DNA of 64,000 nt, from assembly GCF_003185805.1 (NCBI RefSeq), contig NZ_QHJY01000033.1, positions 1-64,000 of the forward strand. The letters run 5' to 3'. The notes under the pieces were generated by a model. The model was not told where the DNA came from. It worked only from the letters and a program-made list of their open reading frames with translations, and did not search any database. This DNA comes from Caulobacter sp. D5. Lineage in GTDB: Bacteria > Pseudomonadota > Alphaproteobacteria > Caulobacterales > Caulobacteraceae. A program made the translations under genes and the position numbers. Each line of letters starts with the position of its first letter. Within the stretch, counting starts at the first letter, position 1. Of the stretch, positions 21,437 to 31,397 are shown piece after piece.

Positions 21437-21451
21437 GGACCATTTGTCCTA
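21437..21451. promoter_or_regulatory. GGACCATTTGTCCTA site upstream of cyoA
   Basis: An exact copy of the 15-mer at 14494-14508 with a GGAC-N5-GTCC inverted repeat. It sits in the 231-bp region between cyoA and the divergent MHS carrier. The regulator is unknown; RegA, an Fnr-type factor or another protein are all possible. Confidence 0.35.
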
Positions 21452-21604
21452 GGGCGCCGCAGTGCAGCACGAAAATGAGGAGCCGAAGGCGCATCAAGGC
21501 GTTTGCCAGAACGGGGCAGTTGGTCTCATGCTCTCGTTCAGACCGTCGGAAAGGCGGCTGAAAAGAGTTTGGGACGGAACAACAGGAACAAGGCGCGTAG
21601 CTGC

Positions 21605-22951
21605 ATGAATCAGGATTTCGCACTGCCGACGTCATCGGGCCTCGAGCGCGACGCGCGGCGATTGCACGCCGACCACAAGGGCGTCCGGCCTGGCGAGATC
21701 GCCATCGGCGTGATCATCGGGCGAACCTCGGAGTTCTTTGACTTCTTCGTCTACGCCATCGCTTCGGTGCTGGTATTCCCTCACCTCTTCTTTCCGTTCG
21801 TGGACCGGCTGACGGGCGTCCTGTGCTCGTTCGCGATCTTCTCGCTGGCCTTCGTGGCCCGCCCGATCGGCTCTGCGATCTTCGGCGTCATCGACCGCAA
21901 CTATGGCCGCGGCGTGAAGCTGACCATCGCCCTCTTCCTGCTGGGCGGCTCGACGGCCGCGATGAGCTTCCTGCCGGGCTACGCCACGGCCGGCGCCGCG
22001 GCGATCTGGGCCCTGGCGGCCTTCCGCATCGGCCAGGGTCTGGCCCTTGCGGGCGCCTGGGACGGCATGGCCTCGCTGCTGGCGCTGAACGCCCCTGAGA
22101 AGAAGCGCGGCTGGTACGCGATGATCCCGCAGCTGGGCGCGCCGTTCGGCTTCATGCTGGCCAGCGGCCTGTTCGCCTATTTCGTCGCCAGCCTGGGCTC
22201 GGCCGACTTCCTCGACTGGGGCTGGCGCTATCCGTTCTTCGCGGCCTTCGCGATCAACGTCGTGGCCCTGTTCGCCCGCCTGCGCATCGTCGCCACCGAG
22301 GAGTTCGGCCAGCTGTTCGAAAAGGGCCAGCTGAGCCCCGTTCCGCTGACCAGCCTGATGAAGGCGCAAGGATCCAACGTGATCATCGGCGCCTTCGCCC
22401 CGCTGGCCACCTTCGCCATGTTCCACCTGGTGACGGTGTTCCCGCTGTCGTGGGTCAGCCTGCACGACGACGGCGGCGAGGCGCTGAACTTCCTGCGCAT
22501 CGAACTGGCCGGCGCCCTGGTCGGCGTGGTCGGGATCATGGCCTCCGGCTGGATCGCCGACCGCATCAGCCGCCAGAACCAGCTGGCGCTGTCGGCCGTG
22601 CTGATCGGCATCTTCAGCCTGGCGGCCCCGTGGCTGCTGGACGCCGGCAGCCTGGGCCAGACCGTCTATGTGGTGGTGGGCTTCGCGATCCTGGGCCTGT
22701 CGTTCGGTCAGGCCTCGGGCGCGGTCAGCTCGGGTTTCCTGCGCAAGTTCCGCTACAGCGGCGCGGCCCTGACCTCGGACCTTTCGTGGCTGATCGGCGC
22801 GGGCTTCGCGCCCCTGGCCGCCCTGGCCCTGGCCAGCTTCTGGGGCCTGCCGGCCATCGGGCTTTATCTGGCCTCCGGCGCGGTGGCGACCCTGATCGCC
22901 CTGACCATCGACCGTCGCCGCCGACTGCGCAAGGCCGCCCCCAAGGCCTAA
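21605..22951 (+). CDS. MFS transporter, metabolite:H+ symporter (MHS) type
   Basis: A 448-residue carrier with about 12 membrane helices. The N-terminal RTSEFFDFFVYAIASVLVFP, then ARPIGSAIFG and GRGVKLTIALFLLGGSTA, are the signatures of the MHS family (citrate, proline/betaine, alpha-ketoglutarate and related carriers). The ATG at 21605 is chosen over an upstream in-frame ATG at 21503 because the extra residues are hydrophilic and unlike the family. It is divergent from cyoA and ends at a strong terminator. Substrate unknown. The placement next to the oxidase operon suggests an organic acid fuel, but this is weak. Confidence 0.88.
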   Translation: MNQDFALPTSSGLERDARRLHADHKGVRPGEIAIGVIIGRTSEFFDFFVYAIASVLVFPHLFFPFVDRLTGVLCSFAIFSLAFVARPIGSAIFGVIDRNYGRGVKLTIALFLLGGSTAAMSFLPGYATAGAAAIWALAAFRIGQGLALAGAWDGMASLLALNAPEKKRGWYAMIPQLGAPFGFMLASGLFAYFVASLGSADFLDWGWRYPFFAAFAINVVALFARLRIVATEEFGQLFEKGQLSPVPLTSLMKAQGSNVIIGAFAPLATFAMFHLVTVFPLSWVSLHDDGGEALNFLRIELAGALVGVVGIMASGWIADRISRQNQLALSAVLIGIFSLAAPWLLDAGSLGQTVYVVVGFAILGLSFGQASGAVSSGFLRKFRYSGAALTSDLSWLIGAGFAPLAALALASFWGLPAIGLYLASGAVATLIALTIDRRRRLRKAAPKA

Positions 22952-22980
22952 CCGCGGACGACAGCCTGAACCAAAGAGGA

Positions 22981-23007
22981 CGCCGCGGGCCAGGCCCGCG
23001 GCGTTTT
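22981..23007 (+). terminator. Rho-independent terminator after the MHS carrier
   Basis: A perfect 10-bp stem, CGCCGCGGGC with GCCCGCGGCG, a CAG loop and a TTTT tract. It lies 30 bp after the stop of the carrier gene and just before the convergent TonB receptor end. Confidence 0.85.
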
Positions 23008-23012
23008 CTACA

Positions 23013-25325
23013 TCAGAAGTCGGCCGACAGCGTGACCTGGAAGGTCCGGTGCGAGCCCGGCCGGAAGGTCGCGGCCGTGTTCACCGTGGTGCTGATCGTG
23101 CCCAGGTAGTCCTCGTCGAAGATGTTATCGACGTTGATGCGGGCCTTGACCTGCTTCAGCGGCCCGACGCCGAAGCCGTCGCCGAGATCCACATAGGCGT
23201 TCCAGATGGTGTAGCCGTCGGTCTTTTCGGTATTGGTCATGTTGGTGTAGCGGTCGCTGAGATGGCGAGCCGAGACGTTGACCACGGCCCAGTCGACCGG
23301 CTCCCAGGTCACCCCGCCCTGGAACAGCCAGGTCGGGAAGTCGGGCAGCGTGTTGCCCGCGATGGCGTTGGTGCCGAAGTTGTTCTCGAACTCGGCGCGA
23401 TTGTACGACAGGTTGGTGTTGAAATAGATCTTGCCGCCCAGAAGCTCCGGCTTCCACTGGCCGCTGAACTCGGCCCCGTGCGCCTCCACGGCCCCGACGT
23501 TCTGGTAGAAGGTCTCGGTGGTCGTGCTGCCCGGCACCACCGAGGCGTAGGACTGCAGCCGGTTGTCGAAGGCGGTGTAGTAGACCACGACCGAGGCGTT
23601 GAACGTCGCGCGGTTGGCGCGGTAGCCCAGTTCCAGGTTCTGCGAGGTCTCCGGCTCGGGTCCGGGCACGCTCGGGCTGGCCGCGGAGAAGATGTCGTCG
23701 GCGCCGCGCGGCAGGGCCAGGTTCTCCGAATAGGAGGCGAATACCTGGTCGCGGCTGTTGATCGAGTAGACCAGACCCACCTGCGGCAGGAAGCCGTCCT
23801 TCCAGTTGTCGGTGATCGTCGGCTTGCGCTGGGCGATGTAGTCGGCCGGGTTGCGATAGCCGCTGATCTTGTAGTCGATGTCGGTCGACTTGAAGCCGAC
23901 CTCGACCTTAAGGCGGTCGTCGAGCAGCTTGATGGTGTCCTTGAGGAAGAACTGGGTGGTCTCGCGGGTCGAGACGTAGTTGCGCTGCAGGTGCACCGGC
24001 TCGTTCAGCAGCGGCGTGCCGTCCGGATCGCCGTTGACGGTGTTATAGCGCGCCTGGGTCCGGTGGTAGTCGTCCTTCTCCAGCCAGACGCCCGCCTGCA
24101 CGGTGTGAACGCCCGTCCGCCAGGTCCCGCCGACCGTGACACCCTTGCGGATGCCGTCGACGCCCGACAGGCCGTATTGCAGGCCCTTGGGCGCGGTCAG
24201 GCCCGAGACATAGTTCTTCTCGGCGTTGTAGCTGGCCAGCGAGGTGGCGTAGGCCTCCGGCGAGACGCCGTAGCCGCCCTTGTCCTCGTAATAGGCGGTC
24301 GAGCGGATCTCGAAATTCTCGCCGATCGGCTTGTTCAGCGACAGGCCGTAGAGGTGATCCTGCCGGGCGTTGACCGCGAACTTGTAGTACTGGTTGTAGA
24401 GCGAATTCGAATACTTAACCCCGGTCGTGGTCTCCGGCAGGCTAGGCACGAAGCCGAGATAGGCGAAGTCGCGACCCGAACGGCCGAAGGCGTCGCCCGC
24501 CGTGCCCAGGTACTGGGCCTTGGTGATCGACGGGGAGTCATAGTCGTAATAGTCGTTGTGCACGGTCTGGAACGTCAGGTTCCCGCCGCTCTCGAAGGCG
24601 TAGTCGACCTTGCCCTCGTAGTGCTCGCGCTTGATCGTGCCGGGCCCGCGCCACAGGTCGCCCTTCACCCACGAGCCGGCCACATAGCCCGAGAAGTTGC
24701 CCACCTTGCCGCTCTCCAGGCGCAGGAAGCTGCGACGCAGGTTGTCTTCGCCCCAGGTCTGGCTGGCCGAGCCGCCGGCTTCGGCGTCAGGCGTCTTGGT
24801 GAAGTAGTCGACGATCGGACCCAGCGAGGCGTAGCTGGGCAGGGCGACGTCGCCGGCGCCGGCCGAGGCCTGCACGCGGGCCAGGTTCTCGTTGTCGACA
24901 TAGCGATAGATCGGGCTGCCGCCGAACTGGTCGCTACGGCCCATCGGGATGCCGTCGAGCAGGAAGCCGATCTGCTGGAAGTTGAAGGCCCGCACCGACA
25001 CCGAGTTGCCGAACTCGTACATGCCCAGGGCGTCGTTGGCCTGGACGTTGAAGCCCGGCAGGCTCTCCAGCATCTTCAGGCCGGTGACGCCGGCCGGGGC
25101 CGACAGCAGCGCCTCGCGGGTGATCGAGACCGTGGCCGTGGCCTGGTCGGTGCCGATGGCGACGCTGGCCTCCGACACGCGACGACCGGTGACCACGACG
25201 GCGTCGACCTCTTCGGGCGCGCTCTCCTGAGCCAGGGCCGGCGATGCGCCGCAGAGCACGCTGGCGGCCATCAGGGCCAGCTTCCAGCGCGGCGCGACGT
25301 CGGGTTTCGAGTGGGCTTTGGTCAT
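23013..25325 (-). CDS. TonB-dependent receptor adjacent to the monooxygenase pair
   Basis: A 770-residue outer-membrane receptor. Signal peptide ends near ALAQ (about 33), followed by a TonB-box-like DAVVVTG, a plug domain with MLESLPGFNVQANDALG and a LDGIPMGRSDQFGG loop, and a barrel ending in VTLSADF. The start is set by the CAGGGGAT ribosome site 5-12 bp before the ATG at 25325; an upstream in-frame ATG lacks one. It lies 391 bp downstream of the SsuD-like monooxygenase on the same strand and may import the substrate handled there. Substrate assignment is inference from location. Confidence 0.92.
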   Translation of the reverse strand: MTKAHSKPDVAPRWKLALMAASVLCGASPALAQESAPEEVDAVVVTGRRVSEASVAIGTDQATATVSITREALLSAPAGVTGLKMLESLPGFNVQANDALGMYEFGNSVSVRAFNFQQIGFLLDGIPMGRSDQFGGSPIYRYVDNENLARVQASAGAGDVALPSYASLGPIVDYFTKTPDAEAGGSASQTWGEDNLRRSFLRLESGKVGNFSGYVAGSWVKGDLWRGPGTIKREHYEGKVDYAFESGGNLTFQTVHNDYYDYDSPSITKAQYLGTAGDAFGRSGRDFAYLGFVPSLPETTTGVKYSNSLYNQYYKFAVNARQDHLYGLSLNKPIGENFEIRSTAYYEDKGGYGVSPEAYATSLASYNAEKNYVSGLTAPKGLQYGLSGVDGIRKGVTVGGTWRTGVHTVQAGVWLEKDDYHRTQARYNTVNGDPDGTPLLNEPVHLQRNYVSTRETTQFFLKDTIKLLDDRLKVEVGFKSTDIDYKISGYRNPADYIAQRKPTITDNWKDGFLPQVGLVYSINSRDQVFASYSENLALPRGADDIFSAASPSVPGPEPETSQNLELGYRANRATFNASVVVYYTAFDNRLQSYASVVPGSTTTETFYQNVGAVEAHGAEFSGQWKPELLGGKIYFNTNLSYNRAEFENNFGTNAIAGNTLPDFPTWLFQGGVTWEPVDWAVVNVSARHLSDRYTNMTNTEKTDGYTIWNAYVDLGDGFGVGPLKQVKARINVDNIFDEDYLGTISTTVNTAATFRPGSHRTFQVTLSADF

Positions 25326-25716
25326 GGCTATCCCCTGCTGTTGACCCGGCGAGCCTGACTCCCGACCCCAGGTCAAAAAACAGAAATCGCCATTTACTCA
25401 GCCCACTTTTCTCCGTGTTCCCGAGCCACACAAACGAGATGATTTAATATGCAACCTGACCAGTTCTTGACTGATCGCGCACCACGACTTCGCCAACCGG
25501 CTTCTTTCTGAAAAGCCAGACGCGGTTGGAGATCGAAATCTGCGATGACGCACCACTCGCCTTGGGCGCGACGAGGCTAGTCCATCGCCCCACGCTCCGC
25601 AGGTCAAGGACGAGAAAAGGCGACACGCCACTTGGCCGCCGAACGCTCACGCGAGGGGCGCCCGGCGGGCGACAACGATCAAGCGATCCGCAACCGGACG
25701 ATCCGTCCGGACCGGC
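25326..25716. other. 391-bp intergenic region with a short hairpin
   Basis: The region between the monooxygenase and the TonB receptor is more AT-rich than its surroundings near 25370-25460 (for example TTTAATAT at 25442-25449), as expected for the receptor promoter. Just after the monooxygenase stop is a hairpin with 7-bp arms (CCGGACG at 25694-25700 and CGTCCGG at 25704-25710) but no T tract, so it is a weak terminator at best. No convincing ORF or RNA gene was seen. Confidence 0.4.
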
Positions 25717-26787
25717 TCAGCCGAATAGCGGCCCGTGATCCAGGCGCGGCAGCACGTGCCTGGCGAAGAGATCGGCTTCGGCGATGTGCGGGTAGCCCGA
25801 CAGGATGAAGGCCTCGAGCCCGATCTCGCGATAGGCGTTGATCTTGGCCAGCACCTGGTCGGGATCGCCGACGATGGCCGCGCCGCAGCCCGACCGCGCC
25901 CGGCCGATGCCGGTCCACAGATTGTCCTCGACATAGCCGTCGCCGGCCGAGGCCTCGCGCAGCTCGGCCTGGCGGCGCACCCCGAACGAGGCCGCGTCCA
26001 GCGACCTGGCGCGGATGGCCTCGCCTTCCTTGGCGTCCAGCTTGGACAGCAGCCGGTCGGCGGCCGCCCTCGCCTCTTCCTCCGTCTCGCGCACCACCAC
26101 GTGCACCCGGTAGCCGAAGCGAAGGGTGCGGCCATGGGCGGCGGCGCGGGCGCGCAGGTCCTCGATGGTCTCCTTCACCACCTCCATGCGGTCGGGCCAC
26201 ATCAGGTAGACGTCGGCGCCCTTGGCCGCGACCTCGCGGGCCTCGTGCGACAGGCCGCCGAAATAGAACGGCGGACACTTGCCCGAGACCGTGCGCAGGC
26301 GCGGCGGATCGAGCTTCAGCTGGTAGAACTCGCCCTGGAAATCGATGCTCTCGCCGTTCAGCAAGCTGCGCAGGATCGTCATGGCCTCCAGCGTGCGGGC
26401 GTAGCGCGGCCCGGACGCCAGGGTCTCGCCCGGCAGGTCGCTGGAGATGATGTTGAGGGTCAGGCGGCCCTCCAGCATCTGGTCCAGGGTGGCGATCTGG
26501 CGGGCCAGCTGCGGCGGCCACATCTCGCCGCAGCGAATGGCCAGCAGCAGCTTCAAGCGGCGTAGGATCGGCGCCAGGCCGCCGGCGAAAGCCACGCCCT
26601 CGATGCCGAGGTTGTAGCCCGACGGCAGCAGCAGGTTGTCGAACCCGCCGCTCTCGGCCGCCAGCGCGATGTCGCGGCAGTGGGCGTAGGACGCCTTCAG
26701 CGCCGGATCGGGAACGCCGAGGAACTCGTAGTCGTCGTCGCACAGCGCCGAAAACCACGAGACTTCGCAGGGAGGCAGGGTGCTCAC
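25717..26787 (-). CDS. FMNH2-dependent sulfonate monooxygenase (SsuD/SmoC-like LLM protein)
   Basis: A 356-residue bacterial-luciferase-like (TIM-barrel) monooxygenase. Visible landmarks are WFSALCDDDYEFLGVPD at the N-terminus, LPSGYNLGIEG, NIISSDLPGE, FYFGGLSHEAREVAAKGADVYLMWPD and the C-terminal WTGIGRARSGCGAAIVG. These match the alkanesulfonate monooxygenase group; the FGGLS and GRARSGCG segments belong to its substrate/FMN region. SsuD-type enzymes cleave C-S bonds and release sulfite. The GTG start overlaps the stop of the upstream aldo/keto reductase (GTGA). From memory of the family it is closest to sulfoquinovose monooxygenase SmoC, which fits the reductase partner. A partner flavin reductase is not in the window. 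Confidence 0.85.
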   Translation of the reverse strand: MSTLPPCEVSWFSALCDDDYEFLGVPDPALKASYAHCRDIALAAESGGFDNLLLPSGYNLGIEGVAFAGGLAPILRRLKLLLAIRCGEMWPPQLARQIATLDQMLEGRLTLNIISSDLPGETLASGPRYARTLEAMTILRSLLNGESIDFQGEFYQLKLDPPRLRTVSGKCPPFYFGGLSHEAREVAAKGADVYLMWPDRMEVVKETIEDLRARAAAHGRTLRFGYRVHVVVRETEEEARAAADRLLSKLDAKEGEAIRARSLDAASFGVRRQAELREASAGDGYVEDNLWTGIGRARSGCGAAIVGDPDQVLAKINAYREIGLEAFILSGYPHIAEADLFARHVLPRLDHGPLFG

Positions 26788-27695
26788 GGCAGGGGAACTC
26801 CGCGGCTGGCGGTGAGGATCGCGTACCACTGGGTGCGGCTCAGCTTCACCCGCAGGGCGTCGGCCGAGGCCTTGATGCGTTCGGGCGTCTGGGAGCCGAC
26901 GATCGGGATCGGCCGCGACGGGTGGGCCATGATCCAGGCCAGGGCGACGGCGGCGCGGTCGACGAGCTGCTCGCGGGCGATGACGTCGAGGGCCTCGATC
27001 ACGGCGCGGCCGCGATCGTCGGTCCCCTGCCCCACCAGACGACCACCGCCCAGCGGCGACCAGGCCAGCACGGCCAGGTCACGTTCAAGCGCCTGGTCGA
27101 GCACGCCGTCCGACAGCGGCTCGATGGCCAGGGGCGAGAACTCCGGCTGGATGCTGGCCAGGGCGAACGGCAGGTGGGCCTGCAGGGCCGCCACCTGGCT
27201 GGGCAGATAGTTCGACACGCCGACGGCGTCGATCTTGCCCTGCTCGCGCAGCTTGGTCAGGGCCGCGGCGATCTCGGCAGGATGGGCCAGAACGTCGGGT
27301 CGGTGGATCTGGTAGAGGTCGATCTTCTCGACGCCCAGCCGCTGCAGCGAGGCCTCACAGGCGGCGACCAGATAGTCGGCGCTGGAGTCGTAGGGCACGC
27401 CCAGGATGATGCCGCCCTTGGAGGCCAGCACGAACTTCTCGCGCAGGTGCGGGGCGTCGCGCAGCACCTTGCCGAGCAGGACTTCCGACGAGCCGAAGCC
27501 ATAGGGCGTGTCGGCGCCGTAGACGTCGGCGGTGTCCAGAAGGGTGATCCCGCTTTCCAGCGCGGTCTCGACCAGCAGGCGGGCGTCGGCGACCGATTCA
27601 CCCTTGAAGCGCCACATTCCCCAGGCCAGCGGAGAAACGGAAATCCCGCTCTTGCCGAGCGGACGGGGTTCGTGTGACTGGCGGCTCTCACTCAT
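26784..27695 (-). CDS. Aldo/keto reductase, possible 6-oxoglucose reductase (SmoB-like)
   Basis: A 303-residue TIM-barrel aldo/keto reductase with the catalytic tetrad Asp54, Tyr59, Lys93 and His131 (DTADVYG, ASKGG, IHRPD) and an NADP-binding C-terminus (PIVGSQTPERIKASADALRV). It is cytosolic. Its stop overlaps the GTG of the monooxygenase by four bases, so the two are translationally coupled. In the sulfoquinovose monooxygenase pathway the oxidised C6 aldehyde left after C-S cleavage is reduced by an aldo/keto reductase (SmoB). That role fits the pairing but is inferred. Only 32 bp separate its start from the divergent Gfo/Idh/MocA gene. Confidence 0.85.
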   Translation of the reverse strand: MSESRQSHEPRPLGKSGISVSPLAWGMWRFKGESVADARLLVETALESGITLLDTADVYGADTPYGFGSSEVLLGKVLRDAPHLREKFVLASKGGIILGVPYDSSADYLVAACEASLQRLGVEKIDLYQIHRPDVLAHPAEIAAALTKLREQGKIDAVGVSNYLPSQVAALQAHLPFALASIQPEFSPLAIEPLSDGVLDQALERDLAVLAWSPLGGGRLVGQGTDDRGRAVIEALDVIAREQLVDRAAVALAWIMAHPSRPIPIVGSQTPERIKASADALRVKLSRTQWYAILTASRGVPLP

Positions 27696-27727
27696 GGGTA
27701 CGTGCTTTCAGTTCGGGGGATTTGAAG

Positions 27728-28828
27728 ATGGTTGAGAAGCTCAAGGTCGGTCTGATCGGGGTCGGCATGATGGGCAACGAGCATCTGCGCAACCTCGAAC
27801 TGATGCCGGACGCCCACGTGGCGGCCATCGCCGATCCGACGCCGGGCTCGCTGGACTGGGCGCGGGCGACGCTGGGCGACAAGGCCGACGGCGTCGAGAC
27901 CTTCGCCGGCGGCGCCGAGATGCTGGCCAAGGTCGAACTCGACGCGGTGATCATCGTCTCGCCCAACTTTACCCACCGCACGGTGCTGGAGGCGGCGCTG
28001 GCGACCAACGTGGCGATCCTCTGCGAGAAGCCGCTGTGCAGCGACCTGGCCGACGCCCGCTGGGCGGCCGAGACGGCCGAAGCCCGCACGGCCAAGACCG
28101 GCGCCCTCTTCTGGACGGCCATGGAGTACCGCTTCATGCCGCCGGCCGCCGAGTTCATCCGGCGCGTGCACGCCGGCGACGTCGGCAAGCTGGCCATGCT
28201 GTCGATCCGCGAGCACCGCTTTCCGTTCCTGGTCAAGGTGGGCGACTGGAACCGGTTCGCCGCCAACACGGGCGGCACCATGGTCGAGAAGTGCTGCCAC
28301 TTCTTCGACCTGATGCGCCTGATCACGCGGGCCGAGCCGGTCTCGGTGTTCTGTTCGGGGGCCATGGACGTCAACCACCTGGACGAACGCTATGACGGCA
28401 GGACGCCGGACATCATCGACAACAGCTACACCGTCGTCGAATTCGACAACGGCGTGCGGGCCATGCTCGACCTCTGCATGTTCGCCGAAGGCGTCGAGGA
28501 GCAGGAGACCCTGACCGCCACGGGCTCGGAAGCCCGTCTGGAAGCCCTGATCCCGCCCGGCGACCTGGTTTTCGCCCCGCGCGTGCCGCTGGGATCGCCC
28601 AAGAAGATGGTCCGCGAGCACGTGCCGGTCGACGAGGCGGCGATGAAGGCGGGCACCCACCATGGTTCGACCTTCTACCAGCTGCGGGCCTTCCTCGACG
28701 CGGTCCGCGACGGCGGAGCGCCCGCCGTCACCGCCCGCGACGGCCTGATGGCCGTGGCCATCGGAACCGCCGCCGAGATCAGCGCCCGCGAGAAGCGGGT
28801 GGTGACGCTGGCTGAACTGGGGTTCTGA
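27728..28828 (+). CDS. Gfo/Idh/MocA family protein, possible NAD-dependent sulfoquinovosidase
   Basis: A 366-residue protein with an N-terminal Rossmann fold (GVGMMGNEH, 11-19), the conserved EKP of the family (Glu100-Lys101-Pro102) and a C-terminal alpha/beta domain with TGGTMVEKCCHFFDL, where Lys188 and His191 are the likely catalytic pair. The start is the ATG at 27728; an earlier in-frame ATG at 27674 would lie inside the divergent aldo/keto reductase. The family includes sugar dehydrogenases and NAD-dependent glycosidases (GH4/GH109/GH188-like chemistry). Next to SmoC/SmoB-like genes, a GH188 (SqgA) sulfoquinovosidase is an attractive reading, but an inositol or sugar dehydrogenase is equally allowed by motifs alone. 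Confidence 0.85.
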   Translation: MVEKLKVGLIGVGMMGNEHLRNLELMPDAHVAAIADPTPGSLDWARATLGDKADGVETFAGGAEMLAKVELDAVIIVSPNFTHRTVLEAALATNVAILCEKPLCSDLADARWAAETAEARTAKTGALFWTAMEYRFMPPAAEFIRRVHAGDVGKLAMLSIREHRFPFLVKVGDWNRFAANTGGTMVEKCCHFFDLMRLITRAEPVSVFCSGAMDVNHLDERYDGRTPDIIDNSYTVVEFDNGVRAMLDLCMFAEGVEEQETLTATGSEARLEALIPPGDLVFAPRVPLGSPKKMVREHVPVDEAAMKAGTHHGSTFYQLRAFLDAVRDGGAPAVTARDGLMAVAIGTAAEISAREKRVVTLAELGF

Positions 28829-28843
28829 AACATCCTTCCGGTC

Positions 28844-28944
28844 GTCATCCCGGCCGTAGCGTAGCGAAGAGCCGGGACCCAGGGGCGGCCGCAGTGCAGC
28901 GGCCCCTGGGTCCCGGATAGCTTCTACGAGGCTTCCGGGATGAC
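28844..28944. repeat. Nested inverted repeat (REP-like element)
   Basis: Outer arms GTCATCCCGG (28844-28853) and CCGGGATGAC (28935-28944) enclose perfect 14-bp inner arms, CCGGGACCCAGGGG (28872-28885) and CCCCTGGGTCCCGG (28903-28916), around a 17-bp loop that is itself partly self-complementary. It lies between convergent genes. Elements with this GTCATCCCGG...CCGGGATGAC framing are widespread in alphaproteobacterial genomes. It may also end transcription from both sides. Confidence 0.8.
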
Positions 28945-28958
28945 AAAAGAGGAACTGA

Positions 28959-31241
<2,283 letters not shown>

Positions 31242-31397
31242 GGCATATCCCCAAGGGCCGGCGTTCGGCGTCGGCTTCCAGGGGGAGGTTCGTATTCCTA
31301 CTAATCCGATGGGAGTAGAAAGATATTCTTGGCCGATCCTCGGATTTCCTAAGGGCGGCAAGGCTTCCCTAGCGTCACACCAACCGCCTGACTTCGC

